From the NCBI GenBank assembly GCA_036260665.1, contig DATAMF010000593.1:1-8383 (forward strand): a stretch of 8,383 nucleotides of DNA, in the 5' to 3' direction. Below, piece by piece: positions 7,868 to 8,383 of the stretch. The stretch's first letter is position 1. Every line of letters begins with the position of its first letter. This DNA comes from DATAMF01 sp036260665 (GTDB lineage: Bacteria; Chloroflexota; Anaerolineae; Aggregatilineales; Aggregatilineaceae). The notes below the pieces were generated by a model that was not told where the DNA came from, ran no database searches, and saw nothing but the letters and a program-made list of their open reading frames with translations. The translations under genes and the position numbers were made by a program.

Positions 7868-7935
7868 TTCACGTCGTGAAATGCCATGTCGCGTCGCGCG
7901 TTTTGGCGGCTTTGTTGATCTTCTGAATGATCCCC
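7868..7935 (+). repeat. Block-structured repeat, copy A
   Basis: Four blocks occur in the same order as in a second copy downstream: TTCACGTCGTG (7868-7878), GCCAT (7883-7887), TTTGTTGATCTTC (7911-7923) and GATCCCC (7929-7935). The first block forms part of an imperfect palindrome at 7861-7886, with TTTCACG opposite CGTGAAA and TGGC opposite GCCA. Between blocks two and three lies TGTCGCGTCG (7887-7896), the exact reverse complement of a segment at the matching place in copy B. Confidence 0.6.
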
Positions 7936-7966
7936 CCCCCCCCGCTTTTGGCGTTTTGAACCTAAA

Positions 7967-7998
7967 AAGTTTTACAAAGTGGGGGTTTTGTAAAACTT
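7967..7998 (+). repeat. Perfect 12-bp inverted repeat (hairpin)
   Basis: The arms AAGTTTTACAAA (7967-7978) and TTTGTAAAACTT (7987-7998) are exact reverse complements around an 8-base G-rich loop. A short GGGC/GCCC pair (7999-8002 with 8011-8014) follows directly. The stem is AT-rich and is not followed by a T-tract on either strand, so it is not a classical terminator. It could still fold in RNA or cruciform DNA, or be a binding site or a small element end. It lies about 240 bases beyond the last operon gene. Confidence 0.75.
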
Positions 7999-8022
7999 GG
8001 GCGATTTTCTGCCCCCCCCTTT

Positions 8023-8057
8023 GAGTCCTGAGTGATGAGTTTTAAAGTTGCAACTGC
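8023..8057 (+). repeat. Heptamer-led repeat GTTTTAAAGTTGCAACTGC, copy 1
   Basis: Three degenerate 7-base units of the form GAGTNNT (8023-8043) lead into GTTTTAAAGTTGCAACTGC (8039-8057). This contains the perfect 10-base palindrome AGTTGCAACT (8046-8055). An 18-of-19 match lies at 8282-8300. Confidence 0.6.
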
Positions 8058-8068
8058 CCCGCCCCCCC

Positions 8069-8142
8069 TTCACGTCGTGGTGAGGGAAAAAAGAGGCCAT
8101 TTGACGACGCGACACGGGGAAATTTGTTGATCTTCGATCCCC
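8069..8142 (+). repeat. Block-structured repeat, copy B
   Basis: Carries the same ordered blocks as copy A: TTCACGTCGTG (8069-8079), GCCAT (8096-8100), TTTGTTGATCTTC (8123-8135) and GATCCCC (8136-8142). The gap between the second and third blocks is 22 bases against 23 in copy A, while the gap between the first two is longer (16 against 4). CGACGCGACA (8105-8114) is the reverse complement of the matching segment of copy A. Confidence 0.6.
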
Positions 8143-8162
8143 GACAAACCCCTATCCCCCGG

Positions 8163-8186
8163 CCCCTTCCCGCAGGCAGGACGGGG
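8163..8186 (+). repeat. GC-rich imperfect hairpin
   Basis: The arm at 8163-8173 (CCCCTTCCCGC) faces 8176-8186 (GCAGGACGGGG) with 9 of 11 positions paired. It looks like a once-perfect stem that has taken two substitutions. It sits 13 bases before the CGTATTGCAATACG palindrome, suggesting that both belong to one dispersed intergenic element. Confidence 0.5.
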
Positions 8187-8193
8187 AGACGAG

Positions 8194-8217
8194 AGGGACG
8201 TATTGCAATACGCCCCT
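8194..8217 (+). repeat. CGTATTGCAATACG palindromic repeat
   Basis: A perfect 14-base palindrome (8199-8212) is extended by AGGG and CCCT arms with a single A/C mismatch, giving a 24-base near-palindrome. From memory, palindromes of this form flanked by GGGG/CCCC recur as dispersed intergenic repeats in various large bacterial genomes. No copy number can be seen within this window. Confidence 0.65.
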
Positions 8218-8272
8218 ACGGCTACACTTCGATCTGTGCATTAAAAGATGTGTGTAAGGTATAGCCAGGGGT

Positions 8273-8300
8273 GAGTTTTTGGTTTTAAAGGTGCAACTGC
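8273..8300 (+). repeat. Heptamer-led repeat, copy 2
   Basis: GAGTTTT (8273-8279) and TGGTTTT (8280-8286) precede GTGCAACTGC. Bases 8282-8300 match 8039-8057 at 18 of 19 positions. Relative to copy 1 there is exactly one extra 7-base unit between GAGTTTT and AAAG. Confidence 0.6.
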
Positions 8301-8346
8301 TCTCGTATACAGGATAGCACGGATGTTCGAAATTGTCATCACTATC

Positions 8347-8383
8347 GGATGACTAACTTGGATGGCTAACTTAGATGGTTAAT
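8347..8383 (+). repeat. 13-base tandem repeat, cut by window end
   Basis: GGATGACTAACTT (8347-8359) is followed directly by GGATGGCTAACTT (8360-8372), one mismatch apart, and by a third, diverged unit AGATGGTTAAT (8373-8383) that reaches the window edge. The array may continue downstream. No reading frame runs through it. Confidence 0.7.

Larger units (their letters stand above)
7764..8068. repeat. Cluster of long C and G homopolymer tracts
   Basis: Within 305 bases there are runs of 8 C (7764-7771, preceded by 5 C and a T), 8 G (7819-7826), 12 C (7932-7943), 5 G (7981-7985), 8 C (8012-8019) and 7 C (8062-8068). Two of the 8-C runs continue into the same TTTG. The 8-C and 8-G runs at 7764 and 7819 could pair across a 47-base loop. 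Nothing similar occurs in the operon. Confidence 0.85.
7726..8383. other. Gene-free, repeat-rich intergenic region
   Basis: No reading frame here shows a ribosome site, useful length or a recognisable protein. Composition changes sharply from the operon: C and G homopolymers alternate with T-rich stretches such as TTTTTGGCAAAAA. Immediately after the last gene is an AT-rich stretch with a 6-bp inverted repeat (TTAATA at 7732-7737, TATTAA at 7742-7747), too weak to call a terminator. The other contents are listed separately. No tRNA, rRNA or transposase fragment was recognised, and I found no convincing promoter for a downstream gene. Confidence 0.8.

Noticed and set aside
7764..8142. CRISPR array
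   Set aside because: The repeated blocks occur only twice, differ in spacing and sequence, and are not separated by unique spacers of constant length; no cas gene is present.
7726..8383. Hidden small protein genes in the tail
   Set aside because: Short frames exist, but they run through homopolymers and repeats, have no ribosome site and show no protein-like composition.

Overview
The window carries most of a myo-inositol catabolic (iol) operon. Seven tightly packed genes lie on the + strand, followed by about 660 bases of gene-free, repeat-rich DNA. In order the genes are iolC (5' end cut off by the window edge), iolB, iolD, iolE, iolG, a CoA-acylating methylmalonate/malonate-semialdehyde dehydrogenase (iolA/mmsA type), and a class I aldolase of the LacD/YihT type. 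Gaps between genes are 12, 6, 15, 5 and 11 bases, and the last pair overlaps by one base. One polycistronic transcript is therefore very likely. Its promoter is upstream of the window. No regulator or inositol transporter is visible.

Together the genes cover the whole known inositol route. IolG oxidises myo-inositol to scyllo-inosose. IolE dehydrates that to 3D-(3,5/4)-trihydroxycyclohexane-1,2-dione. IolD opens the ring to 5-deoxy-glucuronate, which IolB isomerises to 2-deoxy-5-keto-gluconate and IolC phosphorylates. An aldolase then splits the product into dihydroxyacetone phosphate and malonate semialdehyde, and the dehydrogenase converts the latter to acetyl-CoA and CO2. The notable point is the aldolase step. 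The last gene is not the class II, FbaA-like IolJ of Bacillus. It is a Schiff-base LacD-like protein, and it most probably fills the IolJ role.

The tail, from 7726 to the end, has no credible gene. It holds long C and G homopolymers (up to 12 C), a perfect 12-bp inverted repeat, two diverged copies of a block-structured repeat of about 70 bases, a repeated GTTTTAAAG(T/G)TGCAACTGC motif flanked by degenerate 7-base units, a CGTATTGCAATACG palindrome beside a GC-rich imperfect hairpin, and 13-base tandem repeats that run off the window edge. This looks like an intergenic repeat sink, not a regulatory locus.

The host is a bacterium with moderately high GC, good AGGAGG-type ribosome binding sites and occasional GTG starts. 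The repeat-laden spacer recalls those of large-genome environmental bacteria such as Chloroflexota, but this is a weak inference from memory. I see no previously undescribed defence, mobile or RNA system here. The aldolase replacement and the repeat cluster are the parts most worth a second look.
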